Below, in pieces: positions 1 through 9,083 of a stretch of DNA of 64,000 nt. The position numbers were made by a program, and so were the translations under genes. The DNA is from an uncultured Flavobacteriaceae bacterium. Lineage in GTDB: Bacteria; Bacteroidota; Bacteroidia; Flavobacteriales; Flavobacteriaceae. The stretch covers positions 1-64,000 of the forward strand of contig CANLUS010000002.1 in assembly GCA_947494325.1 (NCBI GenBank), written 5' to 3'. The notes under the pieces were generated by a model, which did no database searches, had not been told where the DNA came from, and saw nothing but the letters and a program-made list of their open reading frames with translations. Position 1 is the stretch's first letter. Every line of letters begins with the position of its first letter.

Positions 1-395
1 AGAAAGGAGAGAAGCGAAAAGAATTAAGTATGAGTTTAATTCCTACAAGTAACTTTTCTCCTTACTATTTTTTCTAAACAAAATACTCCGTAAAGGAGAT
101 AAAGAGAGGGGAGAAAGGAGAGAAGCGAAAAGAATTAAGTATGAGTTTAATTCCTACAAGTAACTTTTCTCCTTACTATTTTTTCTAACAAGATACTCCG
201 TAAAGGAGATAAAGAGAGGGGAGAAAGGAGAAAAACAATTTTTTTAATAGCAAATAACAACTGTTTTTCTCCTTATCATTTTTCAAATTCACACTCCAAT
301 TAGGAGCAAACAATAGGGGAGAAAGGAGAGAAGTTAAAAATTTAAGTAATGCTTAAAGACATTTTTTAACTTAGCTCCTTTATTTTTTTTTATTT
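1..395. repeat. Tandem hairpin repeat array (about 110-bp unit)
   Basis: About three and a half copies lie head to tail. Units begin near 1, 112, 222 and 320; copies 1 and 2 are almost identical, copies 3 and 4 are diverged. Each unit has a long hairpin whose outer arms are AAGGAG and CTCCTT (arms 4-14/53-63, 115-125/164-174, 225-237/262-274 and 323-340/362-380). The inner stem sequence differs between copies but stays paired. Between units there is a small CTCC-loop-GGAG hairpin (86-98; again before copy 4). The last hairpin is followed by a T-rich tract (381-397) and could act as a plus-strand terminator. The array starts at or before the window edge. It contains no coding sequence and fills the whole stretch before the first gene. 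Confidence 0.85.
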
Positions 396-414
396 TTTAA
401 TAAATAAGGTTAAT

Positions 415-996
415 TTATCCATGAACTTTTGCAGTATTGCCTCTAGTTTTCATCATATTGGCTTCAAATGCCAATAAACGATCCCATTTTTCATCTACGA
501 TAGAACGATCTTGATATTGTCTAGCAAAAGCTAAAAATGTTGTGTAGTGATTTGCTTCAGAAATCATTAAGTCTTTGTAAAAATCTGATAATTCTTGATC
601 TTTAAGATTTTCAGAAAATACTTTAAAACGCTCACAACTTCTTGCTTCGATTAAAGCTGCTACTAATAAACGTTGAATTAATGCTTCTGTCCGATCTTTT
701 GTTTTTGTAAAAAATGACTGCAAGCTTTTAGCATAGTTGTTTGTTTGTTCTCTGCCTAAAACCATCCCTCTTGCGACCATCAAATCATGAACCATTTTAA
801 AATGTTCCATTTCTTCTATAGCTATTTTGCTCATTTCTGTAACTAACGAGGTTTCTTCCGAATAGTTAATAATGATCGAAACGGCATTGGAAGCCGCTTT
901 TTGCTCGGCGAAAGCATGATCTGTAAGTATCTGTTGCAGATTATCTTTAGCGATTTCTGCCCATGATGTTGTAGTTTCAAATTTCAGTCCGAGCAT
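415..996 (-). CDS. miaE: tRNA-(ms2io6A)-hydroxylase-like di-iron protein (MiaE)
   Basis: The 193-residue protein matches MiaE, a ferritin-like non-haem di-iron monooxygenase that hydroxylates the isopentenyl group of modified A37 in tRNA. The two ligand sets are visible: Glu31, then the ExxH at 62-65, Glu117, and the second ExxH at 147-150 inside long helices. The length is normal for the family. It lies 26 bp downstream of dnaX on the same strand, so it is probably read through from the dnaX promoter. Its 3' end faces the hairpin array. Bacterial relatives act on tRNA. Whether this organism makes the methylthiolated substrate cannot be told from this window. Confidence 0.88.
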   Translation of the reverse strand: MLGLKFETTTSWAEIAKDNLQQILTDHAFAEQKAASNAVSIIINYSEETSLVTEMSKIAIEEMEHFKMVHDLMVARGMVLGREQTNNYAKSLQSFFTKTKDRTEALIQRLLVAALIEARSCERFKVFSENLKDQELSDFYKDLMISEANHYTTFLAFARQYQDRSIVDEKWDRLLAFEANMMKTRGNTAKVHG

Positions 997-1022
997 ATTG
1001 TATTATTTTGATATTCAATTAT

Positions 1023-2756
1023 TTATAGATCTAACTTGAACGTACTTTTGAGCTTCGCCAAGGCCGTATTTTTCTCCAATAATTTAGTGTATTTTTCCTG
1101 AGGTGTATAAGCAAACTTCTTTTCATTTTCCTCATTCACAATAGTTTTAATGTCAATACTATAATTAGTGAGTTTTTCTCTAAAGTATCTCAGAAGTTTT
1201 GGTTTCATTTTAAGAAACTCAGCTTCCATCATAGTATTGGGAAATACAATTTCAATACCTTCTAATTCGACTTTCGGCCTATTGGCATTCATGATAGAAG
1301 CAATTATTTTTTCACCGTTTTTGTTTAATTTAAGAATGTAACCATCCCATAATTCCAAAAATTGACTTTCTGTAAATGGTTGTTTAGGTAAATCTTGCTG
1401 ATTCTCGATCGTTTCAACAATTGATTTCTTAACTGTAGGTTTTTTATGAACACTATTTAAGGATAGTGCGGATGAGCGCCTCCGTTCTATTTTAACAATT
1501 GGTTTAGTAGTTTTTTCATCTAAGGAGGGAGATGATATTTTTTCGCGATCCGTTTTCTTTAAAGTAGCTGCATTTGATTCCTTTACAGTGGGTTTTGAAC
1601 CAGATTTTTCTGGAGTTCTTTTCACTGAGAGTCCTATAAAATTGATTGACGGAATTATAAAGTCTTTAGACTTTTTTTTTTCACTCGACTCCGCTGGGTT
1701 GAAAGTAATAGAAGCTAACTGCATTAAGGCAAGTTCAACGAGTAAACGTTGATTTTTACTAGTTCTATATTTCAAATCACAGTCATTGGCCATATCTATT
1801 GCTGAAATCAGAAAAGTCATCGGAGCCTTGATGGCTTGTTCTAAATATTGCTTTTTTGCTGTGTCACCCACTTCTAAAAGATCTAAGGTTGCTTTATCTT
1901 TAGCAACTAATAAATCTCGAAAGTGAGAAGCTAAACCACTAATAAAATGATGCCCATCAAATCCTTTTCCCAAAATTTCATTAAAATGAATAAGTACTTG
2001 GGGAATATCATTTTCAAGAAGTAAATCTGTCGTTTTAAAATAAGAATCGTAGTCGAGAACATTCAGATTTTCGGCAACTGCCTGTCTTGTTAATTTATTA
2101 CCAGAAAAACTAACAACTCTATCAAAGATAGAAAGTGCATCTCGCATAGCTCCATCTGCTTTTTGGGCAATAATGTGCAAGGCATCATCATCGGCATCTA
2201 TTTTCTCCTGAGCTGCAATTTTCTTTAAATAATTTTTTGCATCGAATACATTAATCCGTTTAAAATCAAATATTTGACACCTCGAAAGTATCGTAGGTAT
2301 AATTTTGTGTTTTTCAGTGGTGGCTAAAATGAATATAGCATGAGCTGGAGGTTCTTCCAAGGTTTTTAAGAAAGCATTAAATGCCGCCTGAGACAACATA
2401 TGCACCTCATCAATGATGTATACTTTATAACTTCCGGTCTGTGGTGGTATTCTGACTTGATCTGTTAAGCTTCGGATATCATCAACCGAATTGTTTGAAG
2501 CAGCATCCAATTCAAAAATATTAAAAGCAAAATCCTCTTTAGGATCAACTTCTTTTCCATCTTGATTGATACGTTTAGCTAAAATTCTGGCACAAGTTGT
2601 TTTTCCCACACCGCGAGGACCTGTAAATAAAAGAGCCTGCGCTAAATGATTATTTTTTATTGCATTTTCCAGGGTATTTGTAATGGCTTGCTGTCCAACA
2701 ACATCACTAAATGTTTGTGGACGATATTTACGTGCCGATACAATAAATTGTTCCAT
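1023..2756 (-). CDS. dnaX: DNA polymerase III subunit gamma/tau
   Basis: Clamp-loader ATPase of the replicative polymerase, 577 residues. The AAA+ core is at about 1-350: Walker A GPRGVGKT at 46-53, a DEVH Walker B around 116-119, and the SRC arginine-finger motif at 158-160. A charged low-complexity linker (about 355-460) precedes a tau-like C-terminal domain. The four-cysteine zinc module found between Walker A and Walker B in the E. coli protein is missing: only Cys55 remains and residues 64-78 are acidic and polar instead. Recalled flavobacterial relatives share this, so it looks lineage-typical. A TAACTTTGC box lies 22 bp before the ATG. The gene is followed by miaE. Confidence 0.96.
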   Translation of the reverse strand: MEQFIVSARKYRPQTFSDVVGQQAITNTLENAIKNNHLAQALLFTGPRGVGKTTCARILAKRINQDGKEVDPKEDFAFNIFELDAASNNSVDDIRSLTDQVRIPPQTGSYKVYIIDEVHMLSQAAFNAFLKTLEEPPAHAIFILATTEKHKIIPTILSRCQIFDFKRINVFDAKNYLKKIAAQEKIDADDDALHIIAQKADGAMRDALSIFDRVVSFSGNKLTRQAVAENLNVLDYDSYFKTTDLLLENDIPQVLIHFNEILGKGFDGHHFISGLASHFRDLLVAKDKATLDLLEVGDTAKKQYLEQAIKAPMTFLISAIDMANDCDLKYRTSKNQRLLVELALMQLASITFNPAESSEKKKSKDFIIPSINFIGLSVKRTPEKSGSKPTVKESNAATLKKTDREKISSPSLDEKTTKPIVKIERRRSSALSLNSVHKKPTVKKSIVETIENQQDLPKQPFTESQFLELWDGYILKLNKNGEKIIASIMNANRPKVELEGIEIVFPNTMMEAEFLKMKPKLLRYFREKLTNYSIDIKTIVNEENEKKFAYTPQEKYTKLLEKNTALAKLKSTFKLDL

Positions 2757-2777
2757 GAATAGCCGATATTTAAAGGT

Positions 2778-2786
2778 GCAAAGTTA
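2778..2786 (-). promoter_or_regulatory. Predicted -7 element of the dnaX promoter
   Basis: Read on the minus strand this is TAACTTTGC, a perfect match to the Bacteroidota -7 consensus TAnnTTTG. It lies in the 34-bp gap between the acyl-CoA ligase stop and the dnaX ATG, 22 bp from the start codon. No convincing TTG -33 element is seen at the usual spacing, so only the -7 box is claimed. Confidence 0.55.
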
Positions 2787-2790
2787 AGAA

Positions 2791-4563
2791 TTAACGATAT
2801 ATTTTATCGTATAAATCTTGATAGATTTTTTTAATGACAACACGCTTCATTTTCATTGTTGGTGTCAATTCTCCACCATCTATAGACCATATGTTTGGTG
2901 TTAATTCAAAACGTTTTATTTGTTCCCATTTACCAAATTTTGCATTGCAAGTAGCGACCTCCTCTTGAATTTTTTTTACAATAATATCAGAAGAAGCAAT
3001 ACCTTCATAAGACGTATCGATATCTAATTTTTCTTCTTCAATCCATCCTTTTATGTATTCAAAATTGGGTTGAACTAGGGCGGCTGGCATTTTTTCACCT
3101 TCGCCAACTACCATAATTTGCTCTATAAATAATGACTGTTTAAATTCATTCTCTAATAAATTCGGAATAACATATTTACCACCTGAGGTTTTGAACATTT
3201 CTTTTTTACGCCCGGTAATCTTCAGCATACCATCACTATCTATTTCTCCTTTATCGCCAGTATGGAAAAAATCACCTGTCATTACTTCAGCAGTTTTTTC
3301 AGGATCTTTGTAATAGCCCATCATAACATTCGGGCCTTTTACTAAAATTTCACCATCATCGGCAATTTTGACTTCAACACCATCAATGACTCTTCCTACA
3401 GTACCAATTTTAAATCCCCGGTTATTGACATCATTTACCGAGGTTACTGGCGAAGTTTCGGTAAGACCATATCCTTCCATAATAGGCATTCCTGCCGCTG
3501 CAAAAACACGGGTCAATCTTTGCTGCAACGCAGCACTACCAGATACCATTAGCTTTAGTTCACCACCTAAAGCAGCTTGCCATTTAGTAAAAATTAATTT
3601 TCGTGCCAGTCCAAGTTGCTTCTCATACCACCAACCATTTGCTCCGTAAGGTTCATATTTTAAACCTAAATTAATAGCCCAGAAGAATAATTTCTTTTTG
3701 ATACCCGTTAAATCTTCTCCTTTTGCATAAATTTTATCATAAATTTTCTCATACAACCTTGGAACAGCTGTCATTACATTTGGTTTAATTTCCTGTGCAT
3801 TTTCGCTTAGCTTTTCAATCGCCTCTGCAAAATATATAGAGACACCGCAATATTGATACAAATACAAAATCATACGTTCAAACACGTGACAAATTGGTAA
3901 AAAGCTTAAAGCGATATCATTACCATAGTCAAGAGGCACTCTTTTTTTACTTGACAGTACATTTGATACTATATTATTGTGAGAAAGCATGACTCCTTTA
4001 GGACGTCCCGTAGTACCAGAAGTGTAAATTAGAGTAGCAAGATCTTCGGGCTTTACATTTGCCATTCTATCTTCAACTACATTTTGATTACCCGTATCTT
4101 TTCCCAATTCAAGTACTTCTTTCCAGTTTTGTTCACCAGTAATTTCATCAAAAGTGTAAATACCTTTAAGCTTCGTATTACTCTTTATTTGATTTAACTT
4201 TTCTAAAACAGCGACATCAGAAACAAAACAATATGTGGCTTCCGAATGGTTTAAAACATATTCATAATCCTCTTTAGAAATGGTTGGATATATAGGTACA
4301 TCTTGTGCGCCAATTTGTAGAATTCCAATATCCATGATACTCCATTCTGTTCTATTTGTCGAAGAAATAAGGGCGATTTTATCATTCTCTTTTACACCTA
4401 AATTAAGTAAACCGCGACTTATTGCATTCGCCTGATCGATGTATTCTTGATTTGAAGTAGCTTTCCATGCGCCATTACTCTTAGTTATTAAGGCTTTTGG
4501 AAGGTTATATTTTTCTAGTTGGTAATATGGTATGTCAAAAATACGTGTAATTTCAATCGGCAT
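2791..4563 (-). CDS. Long-chain fatty acid--CoA ligase (AMP-forming)
   Basis: Activates long-chain fatty acids to acyl-CoA through an acyl-adenylate. The 590-residue protein has the adenylate-forming fold signatures: the P-loop TSGTTGRPKG at 181-190, the YGLTET motif in the middle, the TGD hinge (GDFFHTGDKG) and a C-terminal GRKKEMFKTSGGKY segment that carries the catalytic lysine region. There is no signal peptide, so it should be cytosolic or peripheral on the inner membrane. Length and motif spacing fit the FadD/long-chain ACS branch rather than acetyl-CoA synthetase. The gene sits alone upstream of dnaX on the same strand. Exact chain-length preference cannot be inferred. Confidence 0.92.
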   Translation of the reverse strand: MPIEITRIFDIPYYQLEKYNLPKALITKSNGAWKATSNQEYIDQANAISRGLLNLGVKENDKIALISSTNRTEWSIMDIGILQIGAQDVPIYPTISKEDYEYVLNHSEATYCFVSDVAVLEKLNQIKSNTKLKGIYTFDEITGEQNWKEVLELGKDTGNQNVVEDRMANVKPEDLATLIYTSGTTGRPKGVMLSHNNIVSNVLSSKKRVPLDYGNDIALSFLPICHVFERMILYLYQYCGVSIYFAEAIEKLSENAQEIKPNVMTAVPRLYEKIYDKIYAKGEDLTGIKKKLFFWAINLGLKYEPYGANGWWYEKQLGLARKLIFTKWQAALGGELKLMVSGSAALQQRLTRVFAAAGMPIMEGYGLTETSPVTSVNDVNNRGFKIGTVGRVIDGVEVKIADDGEILVKGPNVMMGYYKDPEKTAEVMTGDFFHTGDKGEIDSDGMLKITGRKKEMFKTSGGKYVIPNLLENEFKQSLFIEQIMVVGEGEKMPAALVQPNFEYIKGWIEEEKLDIDTSYEGIASSDIIVKKIQEEVATCNAKFGKWEQIKRFELTPNIWSIDGGELTPTMKMKRVVIKKIYQDLYDKIYR

Positions 4564-4711
4564 AGTTTTATAAAAATTTGAGGACTTGCAAAGTATAAAA
4601 ATTAAAAGAATTTAACAAATTGAATGTATAGATACATATTGCTTAAACATTTAGTAAAATTTTCTATGAAAAATTGTTAAAATGCTACTATGACTACCAA
4701 AATGTATTCTT

Positions 4712-4720
4712 TATCTTTGC
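4712..4720 (+). promoter_or_regulatory. Predicted -7 element of the pheT promoter
   Basis: TATCTTTGC matches the Bacteroidota -7 consensus TAnnTTTG exactly and lies about 24 bp before the pheT ATG, the usual distance seen for other genes in this window. A TTG -33 element at 18-22 bp spacing is not evident. The rest of the 180-bp gap (4564-4743) shows nothing else. Confidence 0.55.
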
Positions 4721-4743
4721 GAACTTATCAAAGAAGTTTTTGA

Positions 4744-7170
4744 ATGAAAATATCATATAGTTGGTTGCAGCAGTTTTTAAATATTGATTGGGATGCCGAG
4801 AAAGTAGGAACCTTATTGACCGATTTGGGATTAGAAGTTGAAGGTATTGAAACTGTTGAATCTATCAAGGGTAGCTTGAAAGGAATCGTAGTTGGAGAAG
4901 TATTGACTTGTGAACAACATCCAAATGCCGATAGGTTAAAAATTACAACGGTAAATTTAGGGAACGGAAATCCTGTTCAAATCGTTTGTGGAGCGCCAAA
5001 TGTAGCAGCCGGACAAAAAGTTCCAGTGGCAACTGTAGGTACCGTATTGTATGATAAAGAGGGTAAAGATTTTAAGATAAAAAAAGGAAAAATAAGGGGA
5101 GAGGAAAGTCATGGAATGATCTGTGCAGAAGATGAATTAGGTTTAGGTGACGATCATGATGGAATTTTAGTGCTCGATGCCGCCACAAAAGTAGGAGCAA
5201 AAGCTGCAGATGTTTTTGATATTGATACGGATGAAGTTTTTGAAATTGGCTTGACACCAAACAGAGCAGATGCTATGAGTCATTTTGGAGTTGCGAGAGA
5301 CTTGAGAGCGGGTTTATTACAACACGATATTGATTTAGAATTGATCACACCTTCTGTGAGTAATTTTGATGTTGATGAGCGAACGATGAAGATTGATGCC
5401 GAAGTGATAGATTCAAATCTTGTACCAAGGTATGCAGGCGTGACTATGACGAATATTAAGGTAGCAGAATCACCAAAATGGATTCAAAATAAATTAAAAG
5501 CCATCGGTTTAACGCCTATAAATAATATTGTAGATATTACAAATTATGTATTGCATGAGCTGGGACAACCTTTACATGCATTCGATGCTTCAAAGATTGA
5601 AGGAGGAAATATCTTGGTAAAAACCTTACCGTCCAAAACAAAATTTACAACATTAGATGGTATTGAACGAGAATTAAATGAAGAGGATATTATGATCTGC
5701 GATAACGCTTCAAATCCGATGTGTATTGCTGGTGTATATGGAGGTCTCGATTCAGGTGTAACAGATAGCACAACAACCATTTTTTTAGAAAGTGCTTATT
5801 TTGATCCGGTTGCGATACGTAAAACTGCTAAGCGACATGGATTAAATACAGACGCTTCATTTCGTTTTGAGCGAGGTATAGATCCAAATATTACTGAATA
5901 TGCCTTGAAGAGAGCTGCGATTTTAATAGAGGAAATTGCAGGAGGTAAAATTACTTCAGATATTGTTGATATTTATCCGAACAAAATAGAAGATCATCAG
6001 GTTCATTTTTCATATGACCGAGCTTTTAAATTGATAGGAGAAGAAATTCCTAATGATACGATTAAGAATATATTAGCTTCATTAGATATTAAAATCAACA
6101 ATCAAACTGAAACGGGTCTTGGCTTAACAATTCCTGCCTATCGAGTAGATGTTCAAAGAGAAGCAGATATCGTTGAAGAAATTTTGCGAGTATATGGTTA
6201 TAACAATATTATAACATCGCCAAAACTAAATACTTCTATATCATATTCAAACCCTTTGGATGCCGATAAGCTTCAAAATTTGATATCAAATCAATTAGTA
6301 TCATTAGGATTTTATGAAATGATGGCCAATTCATTGACGAAACCGGACTATGATGGCCTTAGTGATTCTTTAAACGAAGAATTTCAAGTTAAGATGTTGA
6401 ATCCTTTAAGTAATGATTTATCAGCGATGAGACAATCACTACTTTTTAGTAGTTTGGAAGCCGTTGCTTATAATTTAAATAGAAAAAATAATAGCTTAAA
6501 ATTGTTCGAATTTGGAAAGTCATATCATAAATATGAGAGTGGATATGTAGAAGACAAACATTTGACCTTGACAGTTTCTGGAAATAGAACGAAAGACAGT
6601 TGGAATCTAGCGACCAAAAATTCAGATTTCTTTTATTTGAAGGGTGTTATTACTACCTTATTTAAACGATTAGGAATTACTATTGTTCCGTCACCTACTA
6701 AAAGTGATTTTTTCTCTGAAGGACTTTCTTTTAAACTAGGAAAACATAAGTTAGTTGATTTTGGTGTTGTTAAAAATACCATGGTGAAGAGTTTTGGTAT
6801 AAAGCAAGAGGTTATGTTTGCTGATTTCAACTGGCAACGAGTAATGGAACTTGTATCGACCAAGACAATAAAGGTGAAAGATTTGGCAAAATTTCCGATG
6901 GTGAAAAGAGATTTGGCATTGTTGTTAGATGAGCAAGTATCTTTTAATGATTTGTATACTAGAGCCTTTCAAATAGATAAGCATTTGTTAAAATCCGTAG
7001 ATTTATTTGACGTTTATCAAGGAGATAATTTGCCAGAAGGGAAAAAGTCGTACGCGATTAGTTTTCAGTTACAAGATGAGAATAAGACCTTGAATGATAA
7101 GCAGATAGATAAGGTAATGCAAAAGTTGCAAAATGCTTTTGAACGTGATTTCAACGCCGAACTAAGATAG
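4744..7170 (+). CDS. pheT: Phenylalanine--tRNA ligase beta subunit
   Basis: Beta chain of the heterotetrameric PheRS, which charges tRNA-Phe together with PheS (not in this window). The 808-residue protein has the family layout: an N-terminal EMAP/OB-type tRNA-binding domain at about 40-155 (with the HPNADRL segment), the B3/B4 editing domain (GVTMTNI to the LHAFDASKI region), the B5 domain, the catalytic-like core, and the C-terminal FDX-ACB anticodon-binding domain from about 715. Full length. The ATG follows a good -7 box. pyrD follows after 4 bp, so the two are probably cotranscribed. Confidence 0.97.
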   Translation: MKISYSWLQQFLNIDWDAEKVGTLLTDLGLEVEGIETVESIKGSLKGIVVGEVLTCEQHPNADRLKITTVNLGNGNPVQIVCGAPNVAAGQKVPVATVGTVLYDKEGKDFKIKKGKIRGEESHGMICAEDELGLGDDHDGILVLDAATKVGAKAADVFDIDTDEVFEIGLTPNRADAMSHFGVARDLRAGLLQHDIDLELITPSVSNFDVDERTMKIDAEVIDSNLVPRYAGVTMTNIKVAESPKWIQNKLKAIGLTPINNIVDITNYVLHELGQPLHAFDASKIEGGNILVKTLPSKTKFTTLDGIERELNEEDIMICDNASNPMCIAGVYGGLDSGVTDSTTTIFLESAYFDPVAIRKTAKRHGLNTDASFRFERGIDPNITEYALKRAAILIEEIAGGKITSDIVDIYPNKIEDHQVHFSYDRAFKLIGEEIPNDTIKNILASLDIKINNQTETGLGLTIPAYRVDVQREADIVEEILRVYGYNNIITSPKLNTSISYSNPLDADKLQNLISNQLVSLGFYEMMANSLTKPDYDGLSDSLNEEFQVKMLNPLSNDLSAMRQSLLFSSLEAVAYNLNRKNNSLKLFEFGKSYHKYESGYVEDKHLTLTVSGNRTKDSWNLATKNSDFFYLKGVITTLFKRLGITIVPSPTKSDFFSEGLSFKLGKHKLVDFGVVKNTMVKSFGIKQEVMFADFNWQRVMELVSTKTIKVKDLAKFPMVKRDLALLLDEQVSFNDLYTRAFQIDKHLLKSVDLFDVYQGDNLPEGKKSYAISFQLQDENKTLNDKQIDKVMQKLQNAFERDFNAELR

Positions 7171-7174
7171 TTGT

Positions 7175-8206
7175 ATGTATAAAACTTTTATTCGCCCACT
7201 ATTGTTTTTGATTGACCCGGAAAAGGTACATCACTTTACATTTTCTATAATTAAAATAGCATTTAAAATTCCATTTATGCCTTCTCTTGTCCGAAGAATG
7301 TATCAGGTAACTGATGAAAGATTAGAAAGAAATCTCTTTGGACTTACATTTAAAAACCCTGTAGGATTGGCAGCTGGCTTTGATAAAAATGCGATACTTT
7401 TTGATGAACTTTCGCATTTCGGATTTGGGTTTATTGAGATTGGAACGGTTACACCCTTGGCACAAGAAGGAAATCCTAAAAAACGTTTATTTCGGTTAAA
7501 AGAGGATAGCGGAATTATTAATCGAATGGGGTTTAATAATGCAGGTTTAGAGTCTGTTGTTAAAAAATTGAAGGCACGTAAAACAACGATTCTTATTGGA
7601 GGAAATATGGGTAAGAATAAGGTTACCTCGAATGAAGGAGCCGCTGAGGACTATTTACTATGTTTTAACGATTTGTTTGAACATGTAGATTATTTCGTAG
7701 TTAATGTAAGTTCTCCCAATACTCCGAACCTTAGAGAATTACAAGAAAAAGAGCCCTTAACCAAGCTCCTAAAGTTATTGCAAACAGAAAACAAGAAAAT
7801 GGCAAAGTTTTGTCCAAATGGGAAGACGAAACCTATGCTATTGAAAATTGCTCCAGATTTAACCGACGAGCAGTTATTGGATATTATTGATATAGTAAAA
7901 GAAACTGAAATTGATGGTGTGATTGCTACGAATACGACTATTTCTAGAGAAGGATTAAGATCCAAGAATAAAAAAGAAGTTGGAGGCCTAAGTGGAAAGC
8001 CAGTCAAAGCAAGATCTACTGAGGTGATCCGTTTTCTATCAGAAAAATCTAAAAAGAGTTTTCCAATTATTGGAGTGGGGGGTATACACTCAGCCGAAGA
8101 CGCACTTGAAAAAATTGAAGCCGGGGCAGACTTGATTCAAATCTACACCGGCTTTATATATGAAGGGCCAAGACTAATTAAGAAAATTAATAAAGCCTTA
8201 CTCTAA
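7175..8206 (+). CDS. pyrD: Dihydroorotate dehydrogenase (quinone), class 2
   Basis: Fourth step of pyrimidine synthesis: oxidises dihydroorotate to orotate and passes electrons to the quinone pool. At 343 residues it has the class 2 N-terminal membrane-associating helices (about 1-45), the FMN-binding [12 protein letters not shown] segment at 61-72, the substrate loop NRMGFNN (116-122), and the [11 protein letters not shown] motif with catalytic Ser180. The gene starts 4 bp after pheT. The quinone acceptor in this organism should be menaquinone, given menA, menC and menE elsewhere in the window. Its stop overlaps the convergent downstream gene by 4 bp. Confidence 0.96.
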   Translation: MYKTFIRPLLFLIDPEKVHHFTFSIIKIAFKIPFMPSLVRRMYQVTDERLERNLFGLTFKNPVGLAAGFDKNAILFDELSHFGFGFIEIGTVTPLAQEGNPKKRLFRLKEDSGIINRMGFNNAGLESVVKKLKARKTTILIGGNMGKNKVTSNEGAAEDYLLCFNDLFEHVDYFVVNVSSPNTPNLRELQEKEPLTKLLKLLQTENKKMAKFCPNGKTKPMLLKIAPDLTDEQLLDIIDIVKETEIDGVIATNTTISREGLRSKNKKEVGGLSGKPVKARSTEVIRFLSEKSKKSFPIIGVGGIHSAEDALEKIEAGADLIQIYTGFIYEGPRLIKKINKALL

Positions 8207-8934
8207 TTATTATTTACTAGATACTTATTAAAACTTTCACCGTTTATTTTAGTGTATTTGGTGTTGATGCTATACGACACATCCATTCCTTTTACATCAA
8301 AATCACCGTTAACTTTGGTATATTTTAAATTTAAGTTTCCTTTAAATTTTGCATTACTGAATGATACGCCTCTTCTAAATTCTGAATATTTAAATATAGC
8401 ATCTTCATCAAATGTTGTGTTAGAAAAACTAACATTTTTATCAAATTTAGCATACTTAAATGTTGTATTTTCTTTGAATTTTGATCCACTAAAGTCCGCA
8501 TTACGCTCGAAGTCAGAATACTTAAATAAGGCATTTCCATTAAATGTACAATTCGTGAAAGCCACATCATCTTCGAAGTTTGCGATAAAAGTATATTCGC
8601 TGTCCTCATCATGAATATATGCAAAAACATTATCGTTAAATACACAATTCACAAAGGAAACTTTCACTTCAATTTGTTCTTCAATAGAATTGCTTCCATT
8701 GTTTTTATACCATTTACGTTTTTTAGGAAGATCTGAGGCTTTTTCATCCATAAAAGTCAGATCAAAAACACCAGTAATGGTTACGTTCTCATAAGAAACA
8801 TCTTTCCCGTTTTTAATAGCACTCAATATTTCTTTGGCGTCAACCGTTTTTTGTGCCATTAAACTAGAAGTAATAAAAAGGGCACAAAATAATAGATACG
8901 TAGTAATTTTCTTTGAATTCATTTTAGTTTTCAT
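8203..8934 (-). CDS. Exported pentapeptide-like repeat protein
   Basis: A 243-residue protein with an N-terminal signal peptide (hydrophobic [15 protein letters not shown]; alternative start at the second Met, residue 5). From about 110 to 215 it carries pentapeptide-like repeats with aromatic residues every five positions. They are organised as a 22-residue super-unit of the form FKYSxFxxxxxFSxxxFxxxx, seen three times well and then twice in degenerate form. Such sequences are expected to fold as a right-handed quadrilateral beta helix. No catalytic motif is seen and the function is unknown. It is convergent with pyrD (4-bp overlap). The gap 8935-9083 upstream holds only short shadow ORFs. 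Confidence 0.8.
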   Translation of the reverse strand: MKTKMNSKKITTYLLFCALFITSSLMAQKTVDAKEILSAIKNGKDVSYENVTITGVFDLTFMDEKASDLPKKRKWYKNNGSNSIEEQIEVKVSFVNCVFNDNVFAYIHDEDSEYTFIANFEDDVAFTNCTFNGNALFKYSDFERNADFSGSKFKENTTFKYAKFDKNVSFSNTTFDEDAIFKYSEFRRGVSFSNAKFKGNLNLKYTKVNGDFDVKGMDVSYSINTKYTKINGESFNKYLVNNN

Positions 8935-9083
8935 GTGTTTTGATTATTGGTTTTATGAGAACTCGTTTTCAGACTATCAATAGTGAAATAGATGATACAT
9001 TTCAAACTTGGAGGTTTCATAAAAGGGTTTATGTTTTGGTTCTATTATATAGACTAGCACTTTCTTCGTTTGTTACAGTTTTA

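Noticed and set aside
1-395. CRISPR array
   Set aside because: The units are about 110 bp with internal hairpins and no alternation of constant repeats with unique spacers of 25-40 bp.
5072-5260. His/Leu-rich minus-strand frame inside pheT
   Set aside because: Antisense shadow of a conserved pheT region; repetitive composition results from the coding strand.
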